NCBI GenBank assembly: GCA_025200525.1
Contig: JANUSC010000052.1
Location: forward strand, 992,001-1,056,000
From: Camellia lanceoleosa
Taxonomy: Eukaryota; Streptophyta; Magnoliopsida; Ericales; Theaceae
DNA length: 64,000 nucleotides
Direction of reading: 5' to 3'
Shown here: positions 9,456-20,045 of the stretch, piece by piece
Position numbering within the stretch: position 1 is the stretch's first letter
Layout of the letters: the number at the start of each line of letters is the position of its first letter
Notes under the pieces: model-generated
The model's input: the letters and a program-made list of their open reading frames with translations, nothing else
Databases searched by the model: none
Told to the model about the DNA's origin: nothing
Program-made: the position numbers and the translations under genes

Positions 9456-11878
9456 TGCCACAACCCAAACCCGTCCCTATGGGTTTAGCACCGTAATCGG
9501 CCAGTAATCCGAGATTACCAAGGCACCGCTTAATAATGTCTGATGAAAGCAATCTGAGGGCTTGGCGGAAGCCAATACAGTAAATAAATAATGTCCAATG
9601 AGTTGTGACAGTCTGTATGCCAAAGAGATTTTTCATGCATATATATATATACAGTACAGAACAGTATGCACAATATTTACAATCATACAAAATAAGGACT
9701 AAATCCCTATTAACAGTTCAGTAACAATCTATACAGTCATCACAAAACAAAACAGAAGGGGGGGAAAAACTAAAACACCCCATAGCCTTTGCTAGACAGG
9801 CTCAGAACCTCGCAGTAAGGCACGGTAGTTGGCTTGACAAAAGGGGGAGTTTACTCTACGCTTCTAGCTGCGATCTGGTGCCTGTACACCTACATATATA
9901 TATATGAGCAGTGAGCTAAAACCCAGTGAATAACATAAAGCATAAAGGGGTTTAGAATGAATGTCCTTACAGTAATGAAAACAGTTCATTTCAATTAGTA
10001 TATCAGTTGTTCGGTACAGTAAACAGTCATATGTGGTACATCTATTAGCATAACAGTAAACAGTAGGTCTCAAAAGAACGAACAGTCAATGATGGCCATT
10101 AATTAGTAAACAGTAGTGGTTCCAACAAGGGAACCGACAGAGATCTCTCTAGCGATATGATAGTAACGAGTTGCTAAGGATGCCTGTCTGATTGAATATA
10201 GGACATACATTCATTCAGTACACAGTAGCAGTTCAAAAATAGTACAGTTCAATTGTTCAGAAGATAATCATTCTTGAACATATCTTTACACAGTTGTTAC
10301 TCACGAGTTACAGGCTCTGATAGCTAAGCGCGCCCCGATGCATAGTACACAGTTAATAGATTGAACACACACTAAGCTACACAGTTGTGAAAGATAACAA
10401 CTTAATCTCTAATTGCCTCGGTGTGTTCTACATCTATATCCTCATTAAGATGTCTTAAACTAGGCCTAAGAATGCCTAGGATGAAATGAGGATGCAAAGA
10501 TGCACTTTTAAAAGCATTTTCAGAATTTCAGAAAAACAGAGGTCCCGCTCAAGCGTAGATTACTCTGTTCGAGCGGACATGCAGACAACAGTTCCCGCTC
10601 GAGTGTCACTTCCCACGCTCAAGCGAACTTCAAAAACAGTCAAAAGTACTGGATGCTTAAAAATCACGCTCGATTGGGCGCTCGAGCGTAAGGCACAAGG
10701 TCCCGCTCGAGCGCCAATTTCCCCGCGGCGGTAAAAAAGGTGCAAAATCTTGGGAGCCGAATTCCTTTCGGCGCAACTTCTCCTGCTCGAGCGGGAGTCA
10801 AAAATCTGGAAAATCCAGATTGCACATTCAAGCTCAAAATCAAGTTTTAGCAACTCAAAGCTCGACCTCTTGGGCCCAATTTCTGGAAAACCCTTGTAAA
10901 TACATAGAATAACATGATTTAAAGCTCAATTTGTAAAATCAAGGCCCAAGGGTAGCTCAATTAAATCCAAATTTCAAACCAATTTTCATGAACAAAATGA
11001 ACATGCAACATGCATGAACTCAAATCATTTTAAAGCTTCAATACTTGCTCAAATGAGCTCAAATCTTTCAAAACATGATGAAATCATGGACTTAACATAA
11101 TTATTATGAGCATGCATGTAACATTTGGCATGAAAACAACTTAAAACTCAACAATCCAAACATGCATGCATGGAATGAGCTCTAATTCAACCTTACAAGA
11201 CCAATTCAAGCCTTAGATCACTAAAGATCCATTAATCATGCAAGAATAAACTCAAGTACACACTGAAGAAGGTCAATGACCTACCTTAGGTCTTCAATGT
11301 AAGATACACAAGCTCAATTTGCAATCTACACTTCAATTCCTCAAGATTCAAGCCAATTCTTTATGTTGAATTCACTACTCTTCCTTTCTCTCTCTCTCTT
11401 GGTCGGTTGTGGTGTTCAAATGAGCTGATGAAATGTTTGTTTCTAAGTGTAATGTGAAGACCAAGGTGTTGAGATAGTGGGCCACTAGAGTGGCAATTCG
11501 GCAAATAAGTCCAATAATGCAATCTAGCTTATTTTAATCCAATTTAATCATACTAAATCAGTTTTCAGATAATTATACCATAAAATCACATAAATTATGA
11601 TGATCATAAAACATTAATCGATTTCCGATTCGGCCGTCGATAAGGCCCTCAATTTGCAATTTAAACATAAAAAAAAACATGAACAGATAATTAAACAGGC
11701 AACAGATAGAAATGCAATTCAAATAGATATACTCAATCAATTCAGTTTCAGTTTCAGTTTCCAGTCAATCAGTCCAGTATTTCAATTACTTCAGTTATCC
11801 ATCATAATGAGTCTCAGTATAATAGTAACCGGTAGTCAATCAGTGATTAATCGGTAAACAGTAACGAGGGTTGTTACA
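9456..11878 (-). mobile_element. solo LTR A (2423 bp) inside the MULE
   Basis: It begins TGCCACAACCCAAACCCGTC (family norm TGTCAC) and ends GAGGGTTGTTACA (plus reading). It lies in the transposase gene between the codons for LIMDCIYK and TNRYR. The flanks ACAAG (9451-9455) and ACAAA (11879-11883) are a 5-bp duplication with one change. It has the family's palindrome array and no internal region, so it is a solo LTR. Confidence 0.93.
10545..10795. repeat. palindrome array in LTR A
   Basis: Pairs such as CGCTCAAGCG, 10 bases, TGTTCGAGCG keep the 20-bp spacing, though more copies are degenerate than in C or E. AAAAGTACTGGATGC lies between pairs. Confidence 0.9.
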
Positions 11879-11883
11879 ACAAA

Positions 11884-13096
11884 ACTAATAGGTATCGACT
11901 CTTTCTCTTAGAGATTGTTGGGGTAACATCAACGGGCTTGACATTTTTAGTTCCTTTTGCTTATCTTAGTTATGAACGGGAGGACAACTATGCATGGGCT
12001 TTAGGCGTATTGCGTACTGTTATGGAGAATACACCTTTTCCAAAAGTCATTATTACAGATAGAGAGTTGGTTTTGATGAAAGGCATAGCAAAAGTTCTAC
12101 TTATGGCCACTAATCTTTTATGTAGATGGCATATTAGCAAGAATGTTCTGATTAAGTGCAAGGAGGTTTTTGAGATGAAAGATAAATGGGATAAGTTCAT
12201 GCATAGTTAGAGTGCTTTGGTATTGGTTAGAACAGAAACAGAATTCAATGAACAAGTTTCCAATCTGAAGACCAAATTTAGTACGTGTCCTCAAGCTATT
12301 AAGTATGTTACTACCAATTGGTTAGAACCATACAAGGAAAAATTTCTTGTAGCTTGGACAGACAATAGTATGCATTTCGGAAATAGTACTGCAAACAGGT
12401 AAATTATGGTCATTAAATTTATGAATTGCTATAATTTGTTGATTTTTATATTAAATACCTAAATATACATACTTATAGGGCGGAGAGTTCTCATGCTAAA
12501 TTGAAGAGGTAACTTGGATCAAGTCAGGGCAGTTTTGAGATATCTTAGACCAAAATACACAATTTGTTAGAGTTACAGCATGTAGACATTAAAGCTTCAT
12601 TTCAACAGAGTTTGATTGTAGTCCAACACAACTACACACCCACTGAGTTCATTGAATTATGTAGTTTTATTTCAATTTGTAGTTTAGACAAAATATTGGT
12701 AGAGTCAAAGAGATCGAATAGTGTAGGAATAGATGTTGCTGTATGTGGCTGCATTTTGCGACATATACATGAGTCACCATGTGCACATGAAATAGTTGAG
12801 TGTTTTCAACAAGGTCGACCAATTCCCCTCTTATGCATAAATCCTCATTGGAGAAAGTTAGATATGTTTCTAGTTTCAGAAAGTGTTTTTGTGGAGTTAG
12901 ATTGCAAAATAGATACTGATTTTTTTATTGAGAAATTCCAAACGATTGACGAGATGCAACAAGTGATCCTTCTGAAGAAGTTGAGGGAGTTAATTAGTCT
13001 AAACAATACATTTTTGATGGAACCTAAACTCAAGACTAACATGCGAGGTAGAGGCCGAGGTCGTGGCCGTGGTATTCCAAATCGATACATCTACTA
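11884..13096 (+). pseudogene. MULE transposase, catalytic core and SWIM finger (broken)
   Basis: Directly after LTR A the frame resumes with TNRYRLSLLEIVGVTSTGLT, then LVPFAYLSYEREDNYAWAL, VIITDREL (second catalytic Asp) and LLCRWHISKNV, the C-x-W-H motif of MULE transposases. A stop at about 12208 breaks the frame. Later segments give WTDNSMHFGNSTANRAES, probably with the catalytic Glu region, and VCGCILRHIHESPCAHEIVE, a SWIM-type C-x-C...C-x-H finger at about 12740-12810. The C terminus is Arg-Gly rich (MRGRGRGRGRG). The protein would bind the terminal repeats and move the element. The order FAR1, DDE, SWIM is typical of the family. Confidence 0.88.
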
Positions 13097-13995
13097 AACG
13101 TGAGCTATCTGCGTTTGAGTTTGTACTATCTGGGGAATATAGTTATTCACAGGGTGTTACTATCTTAACTGCACTAGTTCATAAGCAATTGCAATGGAAG
13201 AAAGCAAAAAATGATAATGTATGGAATTACATAAAACTTGTAACTATGTACAAAATTTATTTTAATAGTTGTTTAGCCTCATTTTAATTATTTCATATAT
13301 CCATTGTTGTATATTTGTGAAGTGGGTTTGTATGACGCAGTCAACAAATCGCATCTCGTACTTCGAACAATTTTCGGAGAAGTTAAGACCATATATCCGT
13401 CACATAAAAGATGTATAAGCAGATGACAATTATGGTTTCAGGACAATAGCTGGATTAATTGGTTTAGGTGAAAATGATTGGCAACAAGTTAGGTGCAACT
13501 TGCTGACTGAGTTGTATTCGAATGTTGTGCACTAGGTGCAACTATTTGGTTCACAAGAAAGGGTTGATAACCTTAACTCTATCTTATCCTACTTCGAACC
13601 TGGCCCTGGATTTAATCGTTAGATGACTATGCCCGACATGGGCCATTTGATAGAATCATACTATCGAGTCGTTCTTTATCATTTATCCATGTAACAATGC
13701 TTGACGTTTCTACCACTTAGATCAATACCGATTGCAACACCTGATCGAAGAGATATCTACATAGGATTTGTAAATGGAAACCATTTTGTGCAGGTAAATA
13801 CCGAACCTACTTAGATCATTACCATGTCTTATTTTGTAATTCTACTTATTAATTTCCTTGTTATAGGTTTATCTGCAACGTAGTCATCTAGTACCTCTGA
13901 TAGCAAATAATTGAATTCATTTTCATCACCGGGTGCTAGTGGATGAAAGAAAGCATATACTATCCGTATGCATCAATTCTGTACTCTTATTAGCT
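13097..13995 (+). pseudogene. OTU-like cysteine protease domain in the MULE (catalytic Cys lost)
   Basis: After a frameshift, KRELSAFEFVLSGEYSYSQG continues the protein. Then 13340-13790 reads YFEQFSEKLRPYIRHIKDV, ADDNYGFRTIAGLIGLGEND, RMTMPDMGHLI-like TMPDMGHLIESYYRVVLYHL, and RRDIYIGFVNGNHFVQ. This matches the OTU fold, whose usual signature is D-G-N-C-x-F-R at the active site and a late N-H. Here Cys is Tyr (DDNYGFR) while the His is kept. Four in-frame stops are visible. OTU enzymes normally remove ubiquitin. Fusion of an OTU domain to a MULE transposase occurs in known plant elements; its role there is unclear to me. An intron may lie near 13795-13865. Confidence 0.75.
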
Positions 13996-14222
13996 CGAAC
14001 GTAGTAACTACTAAAATAATCGATATAGACGAATTGTGATAGCATGTTTGATTGATGGATACAAATAATGATAGATTTTATGGATGCTTTTATGGATATT
14101 CGTACACTTGATTTTTTTATGAAAAATTTTATGGATACTTTTTATGTATGATTTTATAGATGCGTGTTTGATTTATGGATGTTTTTTATCGAACTGGATT
14201 AATTTAAATTTGTTAACATTGT

Positions 14223-14910
14223 ATTACCAAACAAGCCCAAAGTATCGTTTGGAGCAAAGTGGCTCTGTAAATGTATAACAACAAAATGCTAGACAAATCT
14301 ATTTTTTCCAGCAACATAACACCGGAAAAATGTAATTTGTCTAGTACCGTGTGACCGAATAGACACTTCACAGTGGGCTTCACTGACTTTTTTGTGAAGC
14401 AAATTGAAATTATCCAATTGTACGACAACATAATGTTGGCAAAAATATAGTTTGTCTGGTAACACGACACTGGAGTAATTGAAATTTACTAGTATTTTAT
14501 TACCAAACAGGCCCGACACAAATTATTACCATATTATTTAGAAAGAAGTGGCTCTGTAAATGTATAGGAACAAAAGGTTAGACAAACCAATTCATTCCGG
14601 CGTTATAACACCGAAGTTTTGTAAATTGTTTCGCATTGTATGATTGAACAAGCACTTCAATGTGGGCTCCACTGGCTTTGTTGTGAAGCAAACTAAAATT
14701 ATCCAATTGAATGGTAACATAATGTTAGGAAAAAAATTGTATCCGATAATATGGCACTGGAGTAATTCAAATTGATTAGTATTATATTACCGAACAAGCC
14801 CAACACAAATTAAACAAACATTATCTAAGAGAAAGTAGCTCTGTAAATGTATAGCAAAAAAATATTGGAGGGATCTATTATTTCCGGCAACTGAACACCG
14901 GAAAAAGTAT
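14223..14910 (+). repeat. MULE subterminal tandem repeat, period about 280 bp, 2.4 copies
   Basis: ATTACCAAACA/ATTACCGAACA followed by AGCCC starts units at 14223, 14499 and 14786. Within each unit GTGGCTCTGTAAATGTATA (AGTAGCTCTGTAAATG in the third) and later a CCGG-AAA and GTGAAGCAAA motif recur in order. The third unit is cut short at about 14910. Between 13996 and 14223 I see no gene. Confidence 0.85.
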
Positions 14911-15008
14911 GGGTGTTAAGAGATGAGTTTTGAAGATTTTTTTACCTTAGGGTTTGTTTTGGTAATATATTGGGTGTAATTAGAATCTAATATTTTTTTG
15001 GGGTACTT

Positions 15009-15287
15009 ACCAATTAGTCCTATTAACTAGACTTATTTACCTCCAGGTCCTAACTAATAAATTTAACACTATAAAAATAAGAGAATGATAAATTTATCAC
15101 TAAAAATTTATTCATAAAAACAAAGAGACTGATAAATTTATTACTATAAATTTATTCATAAAAATAAAAGACTGATAAATTTATCTTTTATCACTTAATA
15201 AATTTATCAATAGGACTTAATGGGTAATAAGTCTCCAAAGTAGGGCCTATTGGATAATAAGTCTCCAAAGTAGGACCTATTGGTAGT
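15009..15287. mobile_element. possible MITE with imperfect inverted ends
   Basis: The left end CCAATTAGTCCTATTAACTA and the reverse complement of the right end (CCAATAGGTCCTACTTTGGA) share about the first 14 bases loosely, and GACTTATT follows on both sides. Inside are repeated TGATAAATTTAT motifs. I find no convincing target duplication, so the call is tentative. Confidence 0.4.
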
Positions 15288-15321
15288 TTACTCTATTTTT
15301 TTTTAGTGGTGTAATGAGATG

Positions 15322-15364
15322 TAGAGTGTAAAGAGGTAAAAGAGTGGTGTAAGTAAAATCACCC
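15322..15364 (-). repeat. right terminal inverted repeat of the MULE
   Basis: It mirrors 8067-8109 and is followed directly by the second copy of the 9-bp target duplication. Confidence 0.93.
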
Positions 15365-15727
15365 TTGTCGTTAATGGGGTTAACTATGCATTTTAATCCA
15401 GAAATTACAGGGGGTCATGTGGTGATTTTCAAAAGTCAGAGTGGTAAACCACATGCTACCCAAACCGCAGAGGGTAAAGTCCACAGATAATTATGTGGTA
15501 ATTTTCAAAAGTCTGAGGAATAAACTGCATGTGATCCAAATCATAGGGATAAAGTGAAATTTACCCTTACAATTTTTTCAGTAGATGTACATTGAAATAT
15601 GAAGTGATTATAGAGGTGTGTGATACATGTAATTAGACTTTTCGTAGTCTTATGTATAGGACATGGTAGGATGATTCATGTTAGGAAACAAATATAAATA
15701 CAAAATTCAAAAACATATTAAAATAAT

Positions 15728-16087
15728 GGGTAAATTATACTTGTGGTCCTTATATTTTGTTTCTTGTGTCATTTTGGCACATACATTTTCAATTGACTCA
15801 ATTTTAATCCTTAATTTTAGGTTTTTTATCAATTGGGTCTAATTAATTGCAATTTAATATTTTTTTTTATGAAAAATGCGCACATAAATGTCATGTATCA
15901 TATTTTTAAGAGCAAAATTATAAATTTATTCAACTAATTTAGTGAATTCTTTTCTTTTTTTTAAAAAAAAAAAAAACACTAATTAAGACAAAATTTGAAA
16001 TTAATGGTTAAAATTGAGCCAATTGAAAATGTAGAAATCAAAATAACACAATATGTAAAATGTAAGGACCACCAGTATCATTTGCCC
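15728..16087. mobile_element. MITE with long inverted repeats and 9-bp duplication (group 1)
   Basis: GGGTAAATTATACTTGTGG at the left end pairs with AGGGCAAATGATACTGGTGG from the reverse complement of the right end, and pairing continues for about 95 bases. TAAAATAAT flanks both sides exactly (15719-15727 and 16088-16096). Long inverted repeats with a 9-bp duplication fit a Mutator-derived MITE. Confidence 0.88.
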
Positions 16088-16416
16088 TAAAATAATTGAG
16101 TGAGATTGTGTAGTTTCTTATGTTATGGTTTTACTGCCCAACACTACAGAGGTTAATTGGCAATCAACTTGAGAGATCATGATGAAGGTGATAAATGGTA
16201 GCAAAAATGGAGAATTAGTACAATTTTATTCTAATTAGTTGTCCATGACCAATGTAAAGCAAAGTACTTATTACATATAGAATTCATTGAGGAAGTGGGA
16301 GGTTATTGTTCCTTCAAATGAAATTTAAACATCATAAGTTTTGTAAATAGTTGAATAATGATTGGAATACATTAAAACAATATTATGAACAAATGAAACA
16401 AATTAGCATTAATATA
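16088..16416. other. 3' flank of the DnaJ gene, noncoding
   Basis: AT-rich DNA downstream of the DnaJ stop, which lies at the left because the gene is on the minus strand. A transcript end is expected here, but I cannot assign a clear polyadenylation signal. Confidence 0.4.
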
Positions 16417-16893
16417 TCAAGTTCTCTTCCTCTCCATCCGATCCGAAGACCGCTCTCTTAGCCCACAGAGCTGCCTCTCCCACACCTCCTTAGGGAAAGT
16501 TGATCCTCTTTCTTTTACACTGCAGCATCCTAATGACGAATCAACCAAACCCAACTCATAATCGTACATTCTGCGTGAACTCGGATCAGACAGCGTCTCG
16601 TAAGCCTTTCTGAGCTCAATGAACCGCATGGTGGACTCCTCTTTGGTTGATGGAGGACACACATCAGGGTGGTACTGAAGAGCCATTGTTCTATAAGCCT
16701 TCTTGATTTCATCAAAACCTATATTCTCTGAATCAAGAGAAAGAACTTCATAGAAATTGGTGTCTACTTTTTGCATGGCCAAATTTTTAGCACTGCATGA
16801 TATAGTTTTGGGCTTATAGAAACCCTTTTGCCTAGTCCTAAGCCAGGGAACCATTTTTTGCATCTTGGGACTCATCTGCAAGCAAACATCCAT
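16417..16893 (-). CDS. DnaJ20-like chloroplast J-domain chaperone
   Basis: The 158-residue frame has no internal stop. Residues 1-42 are basic and Ser/Lys rich with no acidic cluster, as in a plastid transit peptide. The J domain covers about residues 46-113: NFYEVLSLDSE at helix I, KKAYRTMALQYHPDVCPPS with the catalytic-loop HPD at 75-77, then FIELRKAYETLSDPSSRRMYDYEL. The C-terminal tail ends VWERQLCGLRERSSDRMERKR. This fits the type III (J-domain only) DnaJ20/DJC26 proteins of plastids, which stimulate Hsp70 and help handle misfolded enzymes such as DXS (known for the family). Length is a little below the usual 180-200 residues, mainly at the N terminus. The most upstream ATG was chosen; the DNA TTGCTTGCAG just after it could instead be an intron end with the true start in an upstream exon. 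It is the only intact host-type gene in the window. Confidence 0.9.
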   Translation of the reverse strand: MDVCLQMSPKMQKMVPWLRTRQKGFYKPKTISCSAKNLAMQKVDTNFYEVLSLDSENIGFDEIKKAYRTMALQYHPDVCPPSTKEESTMRFIELRKAYETLSDPSSRRMYDYELGLVDSSLGCCSVKERGSTFPKEVWERQLCGLRERSSDRMERKRT

Positions 16894-16959
16894 TTTGAAT
16901 CAATCACACACGCACACACACAGATCTTGGGTTATTCATATGGATGGAGTGTTCGAGGA

Positions 16960-16971
16960 CTATATATATAG
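16960..16971 (-). promoter_or_regulatory. putative TATA box of the DnaJ gene
   Basis: A CTATATATATAG run lies about 67-78 bases upstream of the ATG on the minus strand. That leaves room for a start site near 16930 and a short leader containing the (GT/CA) run at 16905-16921. Position and sequence support it; there is no other evidence. Confidence 0.55.
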
Positions 16972-17004
16972 AGAATACATGTTAGCTAGGTTATTACTTT
17001 TTAA

Positions 17005-17440
17005 GGGTATGCTCCTCTCCAGTTGGGCATCCCAATTGGAGGGTGTTGTTGGCTTTTGTGCGTCTTATCAAGGGCTCCACTCGATGATTTGAACAGTTCA
17101 ACTTGTAAAGCCCTCCTCGTAGATCATAATTGCAAAAAAATTAAGTTGATTAAATAACCGTAACCACATGATCAAATTAGATTTGACTTAAAATAAATAA
17201 AAAACGGTTTATTTTCAAAGTCATACTTGTCATCTATTTTGTGAAGATAAATTTGATATGATCACATTGTTATGGTTGTCCCATCAATATAATTTTTTTA
17301 AGAATGATCTACTTGAAGAACTATATAATTAAACGATTTAAATGATTGAATGAGTTCCATGATAGACCCACAAACACCAACAACACCCTCTAGCCCATTT
17401 TTTAACGGAAGAGGTCTTGCACGGCAATTGAGCTGGAGGG
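17005..17440. mobile_element. probable foldback/MITE element upstream of the DnaJ gene
   Basis: GGAGGGTGTTGTTGGCTTTT near 17038 pairs with the reverse complement of AACACCAACAACACCCTC near 17368-17388. The outer parts (CTCCTCTCCAGTTGGGC near 17010 and the GAGCTGGAGGGTCC side near 17430) pair weakly. The middle has partly complementary AATTAAGTTGATTAAA-like stretches. No clean target duplication was found, so the limits are approximate. Confidence 0.5.
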
Positions 17441-17987
17441 TCCAGTTGAGGGGTTTTGTGTTTATTCATACTCATTTCAATGATTCGGATTGTGGTTTTT
17501 AATTCTATATATTTTAAATATAAAAATTAAATTGATTAGATATTAATAATTAAAAAATTGAATTAAATTTGACTAAAAGAAATTAAAATTAAGTACAATT
17601 TTCAGAATAAGACTATTTTATTTTTTGAAGACAAATATAATTTAATTAATGTGCAATCAACTTGAGTTTTAGCTTAAATAATTCACTCAAGAAACACTAG
17701 AAGATGGATAATTTTAATTAACGAGTTAGACTCAGAATGAACCCGTAGCCTCTCAATCGGCCCTTCAATTCAATTACTAATCAGGAAGAAAGTTTCATCT
17801 TCTTTTAATAGCTTGTAATTTTTTTGTTATGTCCGCATATTAATTTATTTAAGTAACAACTAAGACCACATTAACGCGGTTTTGGTAGAGACTTGTTGAA
17901 TGCAGTTTTGGCATGAAGTGATTTGTCTTTGTTGTAGCTTGCCGTTTCCTCACTAATGTTTATCTTGTCTTTTGCTTCATAAAATTA
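17441..17987. other. AT-rich intergenic stretch
   Basis: No coding motif or clear terminal repeat is visible here. Confidence 0.4.
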
Positions 17988-18408
17988 CTAGCCTATCAGC
18001 CGTGCTATGCACGAGATAATTATAAATATTTATATTTGTTTTAAATTTTTTTTAATATATAAATTATATTTTTTAAGAATTTTTTCTTATCACTAACCAT
18101 AGTGTATAGGGGAAGTTGAAAAAGATATTGCAGTAACTATACACGAATTGTATCTATAATTATTTAGATGAGGGGATTTTAAATGCTGATCAGAGAATTT
18201 TGACCAAATCAATAATTGCAGGCATGTGGAAAGATATGTTAATAGAAAAAAGTTAATAAATGCTGATCAGAGGATTTTGATCAAATCAATAAATGCTGAG
18301 TTTTTTTTTTTTTTAAAATGAAAAATTAAAAAAATTCAGATTGGGATATTGAAGCTTCCATAGGTCTTGGGGGTTAAAAACCCCATTTTGCTTAATATAT
18401 AGTATAGA
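17988..18408 (-). mobile_element. small non-autonomous Helitron (421 bp)
   Basis: On the minus strand the element starts TCTATACTATATATTAAGC at 18408 and ends ...CGTGCATAGCACG, 9 bases, CTAG at 17988. A 5' TC, a short GC hairpin near the 3' end, a CTAG terminus and insertion between A and T (A before TC, T after CTAG) are the Helitron hallmarks, and all are present. There are no inverted repeats and no target duplication, as expected. Inside are a repeated AAATGCTGATCAGAG motif (18182 and 18258) and T/A tracts, but no Rep/helicase coding. Confidence 0.85.
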
Positions 18409-18589
18409 TTAAAGTGTAATGGTATAACTATTTTTTTTTTCTTTTTTTCTTTTTTCTTTTTTTTTTTTTAAATATAAGATAATATGATTTGTATCAGTGA
18501 ATCCACGTGACATCCATTCACCTGTATACAAGAGTGAAAATAGGGCAAAATTTAAGATTATATGTTTCATTTTTTGTTATTAAATAGTT

Positions 18590-18978
18590 GGGCAAATTAC
18601 ATCACTAATCCCTACATGTTACTTCTTATGTCATTTTGACCTCTACATTTTTAATTGATTCAATTTTGACTTTTAATTTAATATTTTGTGCCAATTTGGT
18701 GCAATTAACAACACCATTAAGACTTTTTTTTACAAAAAAATAATCACTAAATTGATTGAGATAACTCACATAATCGATTAAGTTTATAATTTTTTTTTAT
18801 CTAAACACAACACAAGCTACTCATGTGCACATTTTTTTATAAAATAATGCTACCAATCATAATTACTTGAACCAAATTTAAACAAAATAAAAAAATAGTC
18901 AAAATCGAAAAAATTAAAATTACAAAAATTAAAGTGACACATAAGTCAAAGTATAGGAACTATCAATGTAATTTGCCC
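18590..18978. mobile_element. MITE with inverted ends and 9-bp duplication (group 1)
   Basis: GGGCAAATTACATCACTAAT at the left and the reverse complement of the right end (GGGCAAATTACATTGATAG) match well at the ends. Pairing fades inward through the CATTTTGAC/TTAATTTTGA stretches. TAAATAGTT flanks both sides exactly (18581-18589, 18979-18987). Confidence 0.9.
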
Positions 18979-19017
18979 TAAATAGTTTCAAATGTAAGAT
19001 TATATATTGAGTAATGC

Positions 19018-19158
19018 TAGAGACTCCAAAAATTCTATTAAAATTTTTACCAAATGTCTCACATGGATATGGGACCCACACAATGTGGGTCCCATGTAGA
19101 TCGTATACCCATGTGTGACATTTGATAGAACTTTTGGTAAAAAAAATTTGGGTCTCTA
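19018..19158. mobile_element. short palindromic MITE
   Basis: TAGAGACTCCAAAAATT on the left pairs with the reverse complement of AAATTTGGGTCTCTA on the right. The centre holds a near-perfect palindrome, ATGGGACCCACA..TGTGGGTCCCAT. TA at both ends would fit a TA-targeting element, but two bases prove little. Confidence 0.6.
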
Positions 19159-19459
19159 AGATTTTTATTATATATTTACATAGTGTGATCAACACTGTTC
19201 AAAAAAACATAGTGTGATCAAGAAATAAAAAATCAATGAATCATTTTTTGTCTCTCAAATATTTAACAAAAGTGAGTATTATCTCACCGGTAATAAAATT
19301 CATAACATCCTGAGTTGAAAACACCATATAAATAGTGTCAAATAATAATTCAAAATTTCTGATAATTACTTATTTGCATTATATGTCGTGCATGCACAAT
19401 TTACATTGCTTAATGCATATTTTGGAACCTCTCATATTCTTTGCACTTCATAATAATAC

Positions 19460-19803
19460 GGATAAATTACAAATACACCTATGAGGTTTGTTTAAAATAT
19501 AGATTATTCCATATGGCTTAAAAAATTACTAATATCTCCTTGTCAATTTTTTTTATTTAACAAAATTAATTGAAATAATGGAATTTATAACTTCTCTCTT
19601 ATACAGTAATAAAATTACTTGATTATTAATTGAAATATATTTATAATATTATTAAAAACTATTAATTAACCTGATAATTTATTAATAAATGAGTCATTTG
19701 TTATAAAATTAAAAATTTTAAGGGGACAGGATGTAATTTTTAAAATTATAAAGATCAATTTATATTTTAAATAAATATCAAGGAGTATATTTATAATTTA
19801 TCC
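19460..19803. mobile_element. MITE (group 2) with 9-bp duplication
   Basis: GGATAAATTACAAATACACC at the left and GGATAAATTATAAATATACT from the reverse complement of the right end form the inverted repeat. The flanks TAATAATAC (19451-19459) and TAATAATAA (19804-19812) match at 8 of 9 bases. Confidence 0.85.
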
Positions 19804-20045
19804 TAATAATAATGATGATATTAGTAGCTAAGCTAGTTGCAACAACTAATAATAATAAGAGTTATAACTTTTTTACATTACCCGTAAGGAAATCTGTTTA
19901 GTAAAATGTGTTTCTTCAAATTAATCTCAACCAATACCATGTATTATATCAAATGATAAATATAAATAGGTGAGCATATTATAGATACTAATCTAATCAT
20001 CTATCGAATTCCAGTGAGTACTAATGATTTATTTATTCATTTATG

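Larger units (their letters stand above)
8067..15364 (+). mobile_element. Mutator-like (MULE) DNA transposon with 9-bp target duplication
   Basis: The ends are inverted repeats of about 43 bp: GGGTGATTCTACTTACACCA at 8067, and the reverse complement of the right end begins GGGTGATTTTACTTACACCA at 15364. TTGTCGTTA flanks both sides exactly (8058-8066 and 15365-15373), a 9-bp target duplication as known for Mutator elements. Inside are a FAR1-type zinc domain, a MULE transposase with SWIM finger, an OTU-like domain and subterminal tandem repeats. Without LTR A (9456-11878) and its target duplication the element is about 4.9 kb. Stops and frameshifts make it non-autonomous. Confidence 0.95.

Noticed and set aside
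8833..13995. Polyketide-synthase-like label common for such proteins in automatic annotation
   Set aside because: The motifs are FAR1, MULE DDE, SWIM and OTU. No ketosynthase or carrier motif is present.
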